Below, in pieces: positions 40,906 to 49,257 of a stretch of DNA of 64,000 bases (its first letter is position 1; each line of letters starts with the position of its first letter). The DNA is from Terasakiella pusilla DSM 6293 (GTDB lineage Bacteria; Pseudomonadota; Alphaproteobacteria; Rhodospirillales; Terasakiellaceae): contig NZ_JHYO01000008.1 of the NCBI RefSeq assembly GCF_000688235.1, positions 78,805 through 142,804 of the forward strand. Reading direction: 5' to 3'. The notes beneath the pieces are model-generated. The model did no database searches and was not told the DNA's origin. It worked only from the letters and a program-made list of their open reading frames with translations. The position numbers and the translations under genes are program-made.

Positions 40906-42716
40906 GAGGACACCTTCATTTTCTTTTCATATCCACGGGGGGTATAGACCCATTTGTTGACACCGCGATCAATCACGCGGCTTTGGCTGGAGCCAACCAG
41001 TACCATGGTCAACATATCAGCATGATCAGACGTCAATTCACCCAAGGTGATCACCTCCATGCTTTCCGTCTCACGGCCCAAGTTGCGGCCCAACACCACC
41101 GGTGTTTCCGGCGGGCGGCCGCTCAGCAGGATGTCACGCGCCTTTTCAATCTGCGTCACCCGACGTTTGGAACGCGGGTTATAAAAAGCCACCACAAAAT
41201 CCCCATCCGCAGCCGCCTTCAAGCGTCGCTGGATATCATCCCACGGCGTCAACAGGTCAGACAATGAAATGGTGCAGAAATCATGGTTGATCGGTGCCCC
41301 AATCCGCGCGGCACAGGCTTGCAAGGCAGAAATCCCCGGCGCAACATCGATCTTAAGGCGGTTCCATTCCGGCTTATTTTCTTTATCCAGCAATTCAAAC
41401 GCCAATGTCGCCAGCGCATAAATCCCCGCATCCCCAGAACAGACCAGACAAACACGCTTGCCTTCTGCGGCCAGATCAAGGGCGATCCGCGCGCGTTTTT
41501 CCTCGTTCGCAAGGCCACTTTCATGACGTTCTTTACCGTCGATCAAGTCTTGTACCAGATCAAGGTACAAGCCATAGCCCACCACGTCGGTTGCATCGCG
41601 CAAGGCTTGTGTCGCTTGGGGGGAGCGCCATTCATCCGATCCCGGACCAATGCCGATGACGGACAGATAGCCTTGCGCCCGCCCGATCGCTTCGGGCTGT
41701 AAATCAACCGGGCAGCGTGCAATCGCACAGGTCGCTTTGGCTGTCTTTTGTTTTTCAACAACCAGTTCCCCCAGACCGCCAACAGCCGCCAAGGCTGCAC
41801 CTTCGGCAACACCGTGACAGCCGACTTCTTTAAAGACCACGTCAGACGGGTTTTTCAAGCGCGGTTGCTGAGCATCCAGTTCTTGCGGGGTGAAGAAACG
41901 CGCAGGTACACCCAGCACTTTTGCCAGTTCATGCACCGCCGCTTCATCCGCTTTGACATCCACGGACACCACGCAGCCAATGGATTTCGGGCTCAGGCCC
42001 GCACCAGACAAGGTGTTTAAGGCATGTTCAATCAAATGATCCGGCGGACAATTGCGCTCACAGCCCACCCCCAGCGCCAAAACAGGCGGGTGGTACAGCA
42101 ACTCGTTGCCATCCGGTTCCACATCACGATCAGAGATCCGAATGCGCGGGAAGCCTTCTTCGACAAAGCTCAGGCCTTTTTCATCCAGCCATTTGGCTTC
42201 GCCCGCTTCCTGCTCAATCGCAACCGGATCGTTGTTCAACAGGGCCGCGGCAATATCCTTGGCGTTATCCGGGTTGGCAATGCGCCAGCCGCGCGGAGGC
42301 TCATCAAGGGCCACACCGAAGTTTAACTCCCCTGCCGTTGTGACCGCAGCCGCCCCGTCCAGAATATCGGCAATCCAGCGCGCCAGTTCGTTTGCACCAT
42401 GATGCCCGCCCAACAGCGGCACCGCGCAAGACGCATCTTCCGCCACCGCCACAACAGGTGGTTCTTTCCATTTATCCGCCAGCAACGGGGCCAGCGCACG
42501 GATCAGGATCCCGCTGGCACAAATCCCGATGATCGGGCGGCCTTGCTTAAACAGGCTTTGCAGATGGGCAATGGTATTTTCAAAGGTAATCGCACACTCG
42601 GGCAGGCGTTTTTTCAAACCGTGGATTTCCACCGTTTCCATTGCGCCTGCAAGTTCCTGTGCGAGTTGGTATCCACCTGAACTCAGGCAAACAAGTACTG
42701 GGGTTTCACTGGTCAT
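40902..42716 (-). CDS. CbiG-CobJ fusion: cobalt-precorrin 5A hydrolase / precorrin-3B C17-methyltransferase
   Basis: Two-domain corrinoid enzyme of 604 residues. The N-terminal part (about 1-345) is CbiG-like, which opens the delta-lactone ring. Its signatures are PIIGICASGILIRALAPLL, LLGGHHGANELARW, GVGCERNCP and the C-terminal FKEVGCHGVAEGAAL. The C-terminal part (about 350-604) is CobJ/CbiH, which performs the ring-contracting C17 methylation, with VIGIGPGSDEWRSPQA, GDAGIYALA and FYNPRSKRR. ATG 42716 overlaps the cobI stop (ATGA); a GTG two codons earlier is less likely. The two steps are consecutive, so fusion makes metabolic sense. Confidence 0.93.
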   Translation of the reverse strand: MTSETPVLVCLSSGGYQLAQELAGAMETVEIHGLKKRLPECAITFENTIAHLQSLFKQGRPIIGICASGILIRALAPLLADKWKEPPVVAVAEDASCAVPLLGGHHGANELARWIADILDGAAAVTTAGELNFGVALDEPPRGWRIANPDNAKDIAAALLNNDPVAIEQEAGEAKWLDEKGLSFVEEGFPRIRISDRDVEPDGNELLYHPPVLALGVGCERNCPPDHLIEHALNTLSGAGLSPKSIGCVVSVDVKADEAAVHELAKVLGVPARFFTPQELDAQQPRLKNPSDVVFKEVGCHGVAEGAALAAVGGLGELVVEKQKTAKATCAIARCPVDLQPEAIGRAQGYLSVIGIGPGSDEWRSPQATQALRDATDVVGYGLYLDLVQDLIDGKERHESGLANEEKRARIALDLAAEGKRVCLVCSGDAGIYALATLAFELLDKENKPEWNRLKIDVAPGISALQACAARIGAPINHDFCTISLSDLLTPWDDIQRRLKAAADGDFVVAFYNPRSKRRVTQIEKARDILLSGRPPETPVVLGRNLGRETESMEVITLGELTSDHADMLTMVLVGSSQSRVIDRGVNKWVYTPRGYEKKMKVSS

Positions 42717-43417
42717 TTCCACGCCTCACCGCGTTTATGTACAATAATCATCGAAAAATAAGGGGCCTTTTCAAAGGTTGCTTCGGACAAGGGCATCATG
42801 ACCTGATTATCCATGGTCGCATGTTCGATATAATGGGCCTTGTCGATCAGGTCCAACGTGCCAAGCACATCGCGTACCTTGGCAAAATGTCGCCCGACCT
42901 TCATAATGATCGCCGCATCACACGCTTGTAAGCGGCGCAAAATATCTTCTGCCGGAATGGGGGCTGGCAACACCGTCAACACATCATAGCGCGACGTGAT
43001 CGGCATCCCGATCTGGCACGCACTCGCCATTGCAGATGATACCCCCGGTACCACCACGGTCTCAAACCGTTCGGACAGGCGCGCATAAATATACATGAAG
43101 GACCCAAAGAAAAACGGGTCGCCCTCACACAGCACCGCCACATCATGGCCTGCGTTCAATTCCGCCGCAATTTCCTCGCTATATTTGTCATAGACATCAT
43201 TGGCGGGGAAGCGACCGGGCACCATCGGGGTTTCAATCACAATTTCTTTTTGCCCACCGGGCAAGTGCGGCGCAATAATTGCGCGGGCCAGACTGTCTTT
43301 ATCTTCCGGTGCGGGATAGGCAATCACCGGCGCGGCTTGCAAAATTTTAAGCGCCTTAAGCGTAATGAGATCAGGGTCTCCGGGGCCAATGCCCAGACCA
43401 TATAAGGTGCCTACCAT
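42713..43417 (-). CDS. cobI: Precorrin-2 C20-methyltransferase
   Basis: CobI/CbiL methylates C20 of (cobalt-)precorrin-2, the first dedicated corrin methylation. I start at ATG 43417, one codon after a possible GTG. LYGLGIGPGDPDLITLKAL at the N terminus, LCEGDPFFFGSFMY and VPGVSSAMASAC identify the family. The total is 234 residues. It lies a few bases after cobL and overlaps the next gene by four bases. Confidence 0.95.
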   Translation of the reverse strand: MVGTLYGLGIGPGDPDLITLKALKILQAAPVIAYPAPEDKDSLARAIIAPHLPGGQKEIVIETPMVPGRFPANDVYDKYSEEIAAELNAGHDVAVLCEGDPFFFGSFMYIYARLSERFETVVVPGVSSAMASACQIGMPITSRYDVLTVLPAPIPAEDILRRLQACDAAIIMKVGRHFAKVRDVLGTLDLIDKAHYIEHATMDNQVMMPLSEATFEKAPYFSMIIVHKRGEAWK

Positions 43418-43422
43418 CACTT

Positions 43423-44613
43423 TTATTCCTTCACGACAGACAATTGCAAGACAGGGGCCATGGGTTTCATCACGGTCATCCTGCCGACATTTTCTTCACG
43501 GGAAATGGCAATGCGTGTCAATTCCCCCCCAAAGTTGGACTGAAAATGCAACATTTCGCGCTCCGCCTCAAGTGTTACTGTATTGGCGACCAATCGCCCG
43601 CCTGTGGGCAGGGCGTTCCAGCAGGTTTCCAGCATCCCTGAAATGGCGATCCCGCCACCAACAAAAATCGCGTCCGGCGTGGGCAGCCCCACCAGACAGT
43701 CAGGGGCGCGCCCGTCCACAATCTCCAATGTCGGCACGCCTAAGCTTGCGCCATTATGGGCAATCATAGATCGGCGTTTATCATTTTGTTCAATGGCGAT
43801 AGCGCGGCAACTGGGGTGGCTACGCATCCATTCAATGGCAATTGATCCACAGCCGCCGCCCACATCCCACAACAATTCCCCCGGTTGGGGTGCAAGGGTG
43901 GAGAGCGTGACCGCTCGCACTTCGCGCTTGGTCAGTTGCCCGTCATGTTCAAACAAATCGTCTTTTAAGCCTGTCGTCAGCGGCAATCGGCGCGCCTCCC
44001 TCGACGCCATGCACTCAAGGGCGATGGTATTTAAATCTGCCGTTTGTGCCGTCCAGCCTGTGGCGGTACCTTCAAGACGGTTTTCTTTCTCCCCACCCAT
44101 ATGTTCAAAGACGGTGATTTTAGACTCGCCATAGCCATATTTAGCAAGCAAATCCGCCACTTCACGCGGGGATTTGCCATCACGACTGAGGATCAGAATT
44201 TTAACGTTCGGCGCAATATATCGGTTGAGACTTTCCAAAGCGCGCCCATGAATGGTCATGCAAACACAGTCCGGGATCGCCCAGCCCATACGCGCAGCCG
44301 CTAAGGAAAAGGCACCGCTGGTCGGGTGCACATGGATATGGTCGCGCGCGATATGGTTTAACAAGGTCGTTGCGATGCCAAACCACAACGGCTCCCCTGT
44401 AGCCAGCACGACCACAAGTTTGTCCACGTTGGCCTTCAATTCCTCAATCCCGTGGCTTAACCCCACCCCCCATGAGATTTTGCGCGCCGGACTGTCCACC
44501 ATTTCAAGGTGACGCACACCGCCGACCAGAATTTCTGCCGATTGGATAAGGCTGCGGGCAACGGGGCTAACGCCGTCCAACCCGTCTTCGCCGATACCGA
44601 TAATATGGATCAT
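43423..44613 (-). CDS. cobL: Precorrin-6B C5,15-methyltransferase/decarboxylase (CbiE-CbiT fusion)
   Basis: Bifunctional enzyme that methylates C5 and C15 and removes the acetate carboxyl at C12. The N-terminal CbiE part (1 to about 195) begins HIIGIGEDGLDGVSP and has LATGEPLWFGIA. The C-terminal CbiT part (about 200-396) is a Rossmann methylase with LLWDVGGGCGSIAIEWMRS and FVGGGIAISGMLE. The 396 residues match CobL. Its start overlaps the stop of the cobH fusion (ATGA). Confidence 0.96.
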   Translation of the reverse strand: MIHIIGIGEDGLDGVSPVARSLIQSAEILVGGVRHLEMVDSPARKISWGVGLSHGIEELKANVDKLVVVLATGEPLWFGIATTLLNHIARDHIHVHPTSGAFSLAAARMGWAIPDCVCMTIHGRALESLNRYIAPNVKILILSRDGKSPREVADLLAKYGYGESKITVFEHMGGEKENRLEGTATGWTAQTADLNTIALECMASREARRLPLTTGLKDDLFEHDGQLTKREVRAVTLSTLAPQPGELLWDVGGGCGSIAIEWMRSHPSCRAIAIEQNDKRRSMIAHNGASLGVPTLEIVDGRAPDCLVGLPTPDAIFVGGGIAISGMLETCWNALPTGGRLVANTVTLEAEREMLHFQSNFGGELTRIAISREENVGRMTVMKPMAPVLQLSVVKE

Positions 44614-46151
44614 TGGGTTATTCCCTCCTTCGCCAGCGCATTGAGGGCCGAGGCTGCAATGGCGCTGCCACCGCGTCGCCCACGCAGGGTGATATAAGGC
44701 ACACCCAAATCATCCGACAAAGCGATCAACGTTTCCTTCGATTCTGCCGCCCCGACAAAACCAACGGGGCAGGCAATGATCAAAGCCGGTTTATCTAAAT
44801 GCCCATCCAAAATGCCTTGAATCAAATGGAACAAGGCTGTCGGCGCATTACCGATCACGACGACCGACCCTGCCAGCCACTCGCCCCAAAACTCAACGCC
44901 AGCCGCTGATCGGGTGGTGCCCAATTCTTCCGCCTTTGCCGGGGTGCGCGGATCATTCAGCGTACAAATCACCGGATTATGTTGGGCCAAACGTTTGCGG
45001 ATAATCCCGTGAGATACCATCTCCACATCCACCAGCACCGGACAACCGCCCGCCAAAGCTTTGCGCCCCACGCTTGCGGCCCCGTTACTATAGGCGATAT
45101 CCACGCCCACATCCACATCCCCGCAGGCATGAATCATGCGGATCGCAACGTCCTGCATATCCGCATCAAAACCAGAGACATCGATATCATGCTCGATCAT
45201 TTCTTGGGATCGTTTGTAGATATCGTTTGGTTTTTTAAGGTAATTGCTCAGCCAATCATACGCGCGATCTTTCTCCGACTGCCCGACGCCCAAGACCCAA
45301 CCTTCATAACGCACGACCGTTTCGCGATCTTCTGCGCTTAGGGTCTCATCGCCTGCAAATAAGGCAGCAAGTTCGCCCTTTTGATCCAGATCGGCATAAT
45401 GACGCGCCATGGTGCGCACTTGGATCGCATCTTTGGGCAGCTCCCCCAGGGCAGAGACTTTGATCTGGGAAGGATAGATTTCAGCCAAGGTAATGTCACC
45501 GAGACGATCAGCCGACAATCCGGTTTCAAAAGGCCAGACCTTGACTTGACCGTGCAGCCACGGATGATGACACAAGCCTTCCAGATGGGCAATTCCCATC
45601 AAAGTCTGGGACCCCACACAGCCCGTCCCCAACAATTGCCAGACGGGTTTAACGCCGGAAATACGTTTTTCACATAAGCGCATTTCGTTGGTCAGCGGAT
45701 TTAAATAAGGTTTCTTGCTTTCCAGAAACTCACTCTGGCGTGCTTTCGGGCATCCCCAAAATGGCCCTGCCGTCCCGCTAAGTCGTTGATTAAACGCGGC
45801 TGCCACGTCAAAACGGTTGTTGTGGTTGTCCGCACCATCCTTGATGCGGTGGGATAGTTCTTTCCAGACACCGTCCCACGTCAGGTCCAGTGACTGCCCA
45901 AAATCCTTGGGATAGCCAAACGCAAAATCACACCCCACCAACACCTTTTGCCCGCGGGCCGATAAGTCACTCAGCAGGTCTGCGACCTCTTTCATCGCGG
46001 CTTCGCGGGTGGACGGGTTTTTTAAAGATGTTTCGACAGGCTTGCCGTCAATGCGTTCCACCAAAGCATACCAGATGCTATCGGCCCCTTTTTTAGGGGT
46101 CGAGGCAGCCGACCAGTCGATCATCAGATAACTATCAAAAAGGTATGCCAT
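44610..46151 (-). CDS. cobH: Precorrin-8X methylmutase fused to an uncharacterised N-terminal domain
   Basis: The C-terminal part (about residues 300-513) is CobH/CbiC, which moves a methyl from C11 to C12. It has DIYKRSQEMIEHDID, the catalytic His in IRMIHACGDVDV and LVDVEMVSHGIIRKRL. The first 300 residues are a different domain that starts MIDWSAASTPKKGADSIW and contains VGCDFAFGYP, NNRFDVAAAFN, FWGCP, LLGTGCVGSQTL and WPFETG. The acidic residues in the first two motifs recall an RNase H-like fold (DUF429-like). This type of domain is sometimes labelled as molybdopterin-related, but its role is unknown. The gene lies between cbiX and cobL in the corrinoid operon. Confidence 0.9.
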   Translation of the reverse strand: MAYLFDSYLMIDWSAASTPKKGADSIWYALVERIDGKPVETSLKNPSTREAAMKEVADLLSDLSARGQKVLVGCDFAFGYPKDFGQSLDLTWDGVWKELSHRIKDGADNHNNRFDVAAAFNQRLSGTAGPFWGCPKARQSEFLESKKPYLNPLTNEMRLCEKRISGVKPVWQLLGTGCVGSQTLMGIAHLEGLCHHPWLHGQVKVWPFETGLSADRLGDITLAEIYPSQIKVSALGELPKDAIQVRTMARHYADLDQKGELAALFAGDETLSAEDRETVVRYEGWVLGVGQSEKDRAYDWLSNYLKKPNDIYKRSQEMIEHDIDVSGFDADMQDVAIRMIHACGDVDVGVDIAYSNGAASVGRKALAGGCPVLVDVEMVSHGIIRKRLAQHNPVICTLNDPRTPAKAEELGTTRSAAGVEFWGEWLAGSVVVIGNAPTALFHLIQGILDGHLDKPALIIACPVGFVGAAESKETLIALSDDLGVPYITLRGRRGGSAIAASALNALAKEGITQ

Positions 46152-46162
46152 GGTGACAGCCC

Positions 46163-47185
46163 TTACGTCTTCTCGCCATCCCCATGATGAGGGTGGTCGT
46201 GGGTGTGATCATGATGATGGTGCCCATGATCATGTCCGTGGTGATGGTGATGACCGTGGTCATGCCCATGGTCATGAGCGTGCCCGTGATCATGGTGGTG
46301 ATGACCGTCTGTACCAATCCCCATCACATGATGATGGTGGCCCACTTGCGCTGCGCCCACATCGCCTTCATAGCCGATGATCTGTTCGCGGTATTTACAG
46401 AGCTGACAGTTCATATTGTTGTCACCACTCAGCATTTCTTCCACACGTTCCACAAACGCATCAATCACCAGCGGATGATCTTTCAGGTAGCTTGTTTTGA
46501 CAAACTGGATATCCGGATATTTTGCCGCGACCTCGTCCGTCTGGTCATAAATCCGATTGACCAAAATCCCGGTAAACAGGAAGTACGGCATCACGATGAT
46601 CCGCTTGTAGCCCAGCTTGGCTGCATGTTCCAACCCGTCCGGGACACGCGGGACAGCCACACCGGAATAACAGACTTCACCCCAGCCAAAGCCCATCCCT
46701 TCCCACAGCATCCGCATGACTTTGTGGACGTTGGAATTGGCATCACTGTCGTTGGTGCCGCGCCCGACGACCATCAACAGGGTATCTGCGCGCGCAACTT
46801 CACCGTCACAGGCGGCCTCGGCTTCTTCAATGCGGGTTTTACAGACTTCCAATAAACGACGGTCAATCGCCAGTTCGCGGCCAAAACGCACGTCGATATC
46901 TTCGTGTTCTACGGCAAAATTGTTGATCTCGCTCGGCAGGTCGTTTTTGACGTGGCCTGCAGCAAACAGCATCCCCGGGAGACAGAGGATTTGTTTCGCC
47001 CCTTGCGCCGCCAATTTATCCAGCCCTGTGCGGATGATCGGTGTCGCAAATTCCAGAAAGCCGCTTTCAACCAGTCGATCCGGGAAGCGCTCACGCAGGT
47101 TTTTGGCAACAAGGTTAAATTCTTCTACAGCGCCTTCGTCGCGGCTGCCGTGACCACAAATCATGATTGCGGGTTTATCAGACAT
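46163..47185 (-). CDS. cbiX: Sirohydrochlorin cobaltochelatase CbiX with metal-binding tail
   Basis: Inserts cobalt into sirohydrochlorin, the entry step of the early-cobalt (anaerobic) B12 route. The two CbiX halves are visible: IMICGHGSRDEGAVEEF near residue 10 and VGRGTNDSDANSNV near 140, then MPYFLFTGILV. A MNCQLCKYRE motif near residue 257 resembles the M-x-C-x-x-C iron-sulfur site of long CbiX proteins. The last 60 residues hold about 30 histidines mixed with Asp and Gly, a likely cobalt or nickel store. The ATG has a GGAG ribosome site. It is the first gene of the operon. Confidence 0.95.
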   Translation of the reverse strand: MSDKPAIMICGHGSRDEGAVEEFNLVAKNLRERFPDRLVESGFLEFATPIIRTGLDKLAAQGAKQILCLPGMLFAAGHVKNDLPSEINNFAVEHEDIDVRFGRELAIDRRLLEVCKTRIEEAEAACDGEVARADTLLMVVGRGTNDSDANSNVHKVMRMLWEGMGFGWGEVCYSGVAVPRVPDGLEHAAKLGYKRIIVMPYFLFTGILVNRIYDQTDEVAAKYPDIQFVKTSYLKDHPLVIDAFVERVEEMLSGDNNMNCQLCKYREQIIGYEGDVGAAQVGHHHHVMGIGTDGHHHHDHGHAHDHGHDHGHHHHHGHDHGHHHHDHTHDHPHHGDGEKT

Positions 47186-47211
47186 GGAAGTCTCCTATCT
47201 TATTGTTATCC

Positions 47212-47253
47212 TGCCTTACAGCATCGGATGATTTGACCTTGCCCTACAGCATC
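47212..47253. repeat. Tandem 14-base direct repeat upstream of cbiX
   Basis: TGCCTTACAGCATC (47212-47225) and TGCCCTACAGCATC (47240-47253) differ at one base and start 28 bases apart. They lie 27-68 bases upstream of the cbiX start in the spacer between cbiX and phhB. They could be a pair of operator half-sites controlling the corrinoid operon (inferred). Confidence 0.5.
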
Positions 47254-47359
47254 AGGCCCCAAGCCTTGTGGTGTATAGATTCAACAGCACAAGGGCAAGG
47301 AAATTGTTAGGTTGCGAAACAGTTGAAAGCCCCTATCTCTATCAGAAAGGAGAGAAAAC

Positions 47360-47617
47360 ATGATCGATCTTTCAACACTGCCAAACTGGTCCCCTGTCGA
47401 GGGGCGCGACGCTATGACCCGCAGCTTTAAATTTGCCGATTTCAAACAAGCCTTTGCTTTTATGACGCAAGTTGCCCTAAAAGCCGAACAGATGGACCAT
47501 CACCCCGAATGGTTTAACGTCTATAATAAAGTCGATATTACCTTGACCACCCATGATACCGGCGGCGTCAGTGACAAAGACATCAAGCTTGCGCACTATA
47601 TAGACAGTCTGGTCTAA
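47360..47617 (+). CDS. phhB: Pterin-4a-carbinolamine dehydratase
   Basis: Small enzyme of 85 residues (PCD/DCoH family) that dehydrates 4a-hydroxytetrahydrobiopterin. The family signature is clear: [17 protein letters not shown], then [20 protein letters not shown], where the two His and the Asp-rich loop form the active site, and the final LTTHD. The N terminus is slightly shorter than in many relatives but the ribosome site AAAGGAG is good. No phenylalanine hydroxylase gene lies next to it. Confidence 0.93.
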   Translation: MIDLSTLPNWSPVEGRDAMTRSFKFADFKQAFAFMTQVALKAEQMDHHPEWFNVYNKVDITLTTHDTGGVSDKDIKLAHYIDSLV

Positions 47618-47620
47618 TTA

Positions 47621-47660
47621 AAAAAACGGCCCCAGCGTCATCGCGGGGACCGTTTTTCTT
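47621..47660. terminator. Bidirectional terminator between phhB and pap
   Basis: AAAAACGGCCCC pairs with GGGGACCGTTTTT with one mismatch around an 11-base loop. It has A-rich sequence on one side and T-rich on the other, so it can stop both convergent genes. Confidence 0.85.
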
Positions 47661-47665
47661 TTACA

Positions 47666-49204
47666 TTAACTCTGTTTCAGTCGCTTTTCCAGCGCGTCAC
47701 ACACCGTGCGCAGGACTTTGATGCGGGCATATTTTTTATCATTGCCTTCCACCAAGGTCCAAGGGGCCGCGGTTGTGCTGGTTTTTTCCACCAGATCATT
47801 GACCGCTTCTTCATAGTCCGCCCATTTTTCGCGGTTGCGCCAATCTTCGTCGGTCAGCTTCCACTTCTTCCACGGGGTCAGTTCACGGGCCTTAAAGCGG
47901 GCCAATTGTTCCTCCGGACTAATATGAATCCAGATTTTAACCAAGACCGTGCCATGGTCCACAATCTGGTCTTCAAAATCCACGATCTCCCCATAGGCGC
48001 GGCGCCATTCCTCTTCCCGCGCAAAACCTTCGCAGCGTTCCACAAGGACACGTCCGTACCAAGACCGATCAAAAATCGTCATGCGGCCCGCACGCGACAT
48101 ATGACGCCAGAACCGCCAGAGATAGTGGTGGGCGCGTTCTTCATCATTAGGGGCCGCAAAGGGCAAGACCTTGTAGCTGCGCGCATCCAGTGTTGAGGTG
48201 ATCCGCCGGATCGCCCCGCCTTTACCTGCCGCATCACTGCCTTCAAAAACCAAAATGGTCGAGACACCGCGATCAATGGCTTTGCGCGCCAGTTTGTTTA
48301 AACGGCCCTGCAGGGACTTCAGTTCTTTTTTATACTCTTCTTTTTCAATGGTTTTGCTCATATCCAAACAGCTCAGCACCGTTGGATAGGGCAGTTCGCG
48401 CACGGGCGCATCCTTGTCGATCTTCTTTTTGACCGCTTTCTTGCCTGCCTTTGCCTGCTGGGCCATAGCCGCCTGCGCTTCCTTGGCGCTGCGGCGTTGG
48501 GCACTGTGGCGTTGGATGGCATCGCGGATTTGTTCTGCCACCGTCAGGGACGCATATTTATTATCTTCACCTTCCACAATCGACCATGGCGCATGACCTT
48601 TGGAGGTGCGCATGATCAAACGTTCCGCCGCTTCGGTGAATTTGTCGTAGAGCTCCCAATGTTTCCAGTCGGTCTTGGTGACACGCCATTTTTGCAGCTC
48701 GTTTTTCTCAAGTTTCTTCAGGCGCTTTTTCTGAGCATCTTTCCCCAAATGCATCCAGAACTTCAGGATCAACGCACCATCGTCTGCCAGCGTTTTTTCA
48801 AAGATTTTGATCCGGTCAAGACGTTCGTCATAATCCGCTTCATCAAGGTGCCCATAGGCGCGATCAATGAAGGGCGAACTGTACCAGGAACTCAGGAAAA
48901 TGCCGATCTTGCCCTTTGGCGGCAAATCACGCCAATAGCGCCAATAACGCGGGCGTTCCGTTTCTTCATCGCTGTGACGCACATAGGCGTTGTTATCTAT
49001 CCAGCGCGAGTCCATCCATTCGTTCAACAGATTGACCGTAGTGCCTTTACCTGCGCCATCCACACCCGCCATCACAATAATGACGGGAAAGTCGCATTGG
49101 CGTAAATCCTGCTGAATTTCCAACAATTCAATACGCAACGTTTCGACCCGTTCTTCATACTCGGCCTTAGAAATACTGCGCCCCAGTTCCGCTGTTTCGA
49201 ACAT
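47666..49204 (-). CDS. pap: Two-domain polyphosphate kinase 2 (polyphosphate:AMP phosphotransferase)
   Basis: Transfers phosphate from polyphosphate to a nucleoside phosphate, most likely AMP to ADP (PPK2 class II). I start at ATG 49204, five bases behind GGAGG, giving 512 residues. Two PPK2 domains are in tandem. Walker A AGVDGAGKGTT (about residue 50) and EGSDAAGKGGA (about 310) mark them, each followed by the PPK2 lid region (RPRYWRYWRDLP and HHYLWRFWRHM). The W-x-I-VEG phrase near the end of each domain is also typical. The two domains are joined by an Ala/Lys-rich linker. AMP specificity is inferred from the two-domain architecture. Confidence 0.93.
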   Translation of the reverse strand: MFETAELGRSISKAEYEERVETLRIELLEIQQDLRQCDFPVIIVMAGVDGAGKGTTVNLLNEWMDSRWIDNNAYVRHSDEETERPRYWRYWRDLPPKGKIGIFLSSWYSSPFIDRAYGHLDEADYDERLDRIKIFEKTLADDGALILKFWMHLGKDAQKKRLKKLEKNELQKWRVTKTDWKHWELYDKFTEAAERLIMRTSKGHAPWSIVEGEDNKYASLTVAEQIRDAIQRHSAQRRSAKEAQAAMAQQAKAGKKAVKKKIDKDAPVRELPYPTVLSCLDMSKTIEKEEYKKELKSLQGRLNKLARKAIDRGVSTILVFEGSDAAGKGGAIRRITSTLDARSYKVLPFAAPNDEERAHHYLWRFWRHMSRAGRMTIFDRSWYGRVLVERCEGFAREEEWRRAYGEIVDFEDQIVDHGTVLVKIWIHISPEEQLARFKARELTPWKKWKLTDEDWRNREKWADYEEAVNDLVEKTSTTAAPWTLVEGNDKKYARIKVLRTVCDALEKRLKQS

Positions 49205-49257
49205 ACGTTCCTCCAATCCCCGATTATCCCCAAAGAAAAAAAGAGTAACCGAAGTTC

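Noticed and set aside
46163..46345. Short repeated DNA units suggesting a CRISPR or minisatellite
   Set aside because: The repeats are the in-frame His/Asp/Gly codons of the CbiX tail; there are no regular repeat-spacer units.
46184..46855. Plus-strand frame rich in Val and Met opposite cbiX
   Set aside because: It is the complement of the His-rich tail (CAT/CAC read as ATG/GTG) and has no independent support.
47186..47359. Cobalamin riboswitch upstream of cbiX
   Set aside because: I looked for the B12 box and the usual paired core in this 174-base spacer and did not find them; the space is also short for the full element.
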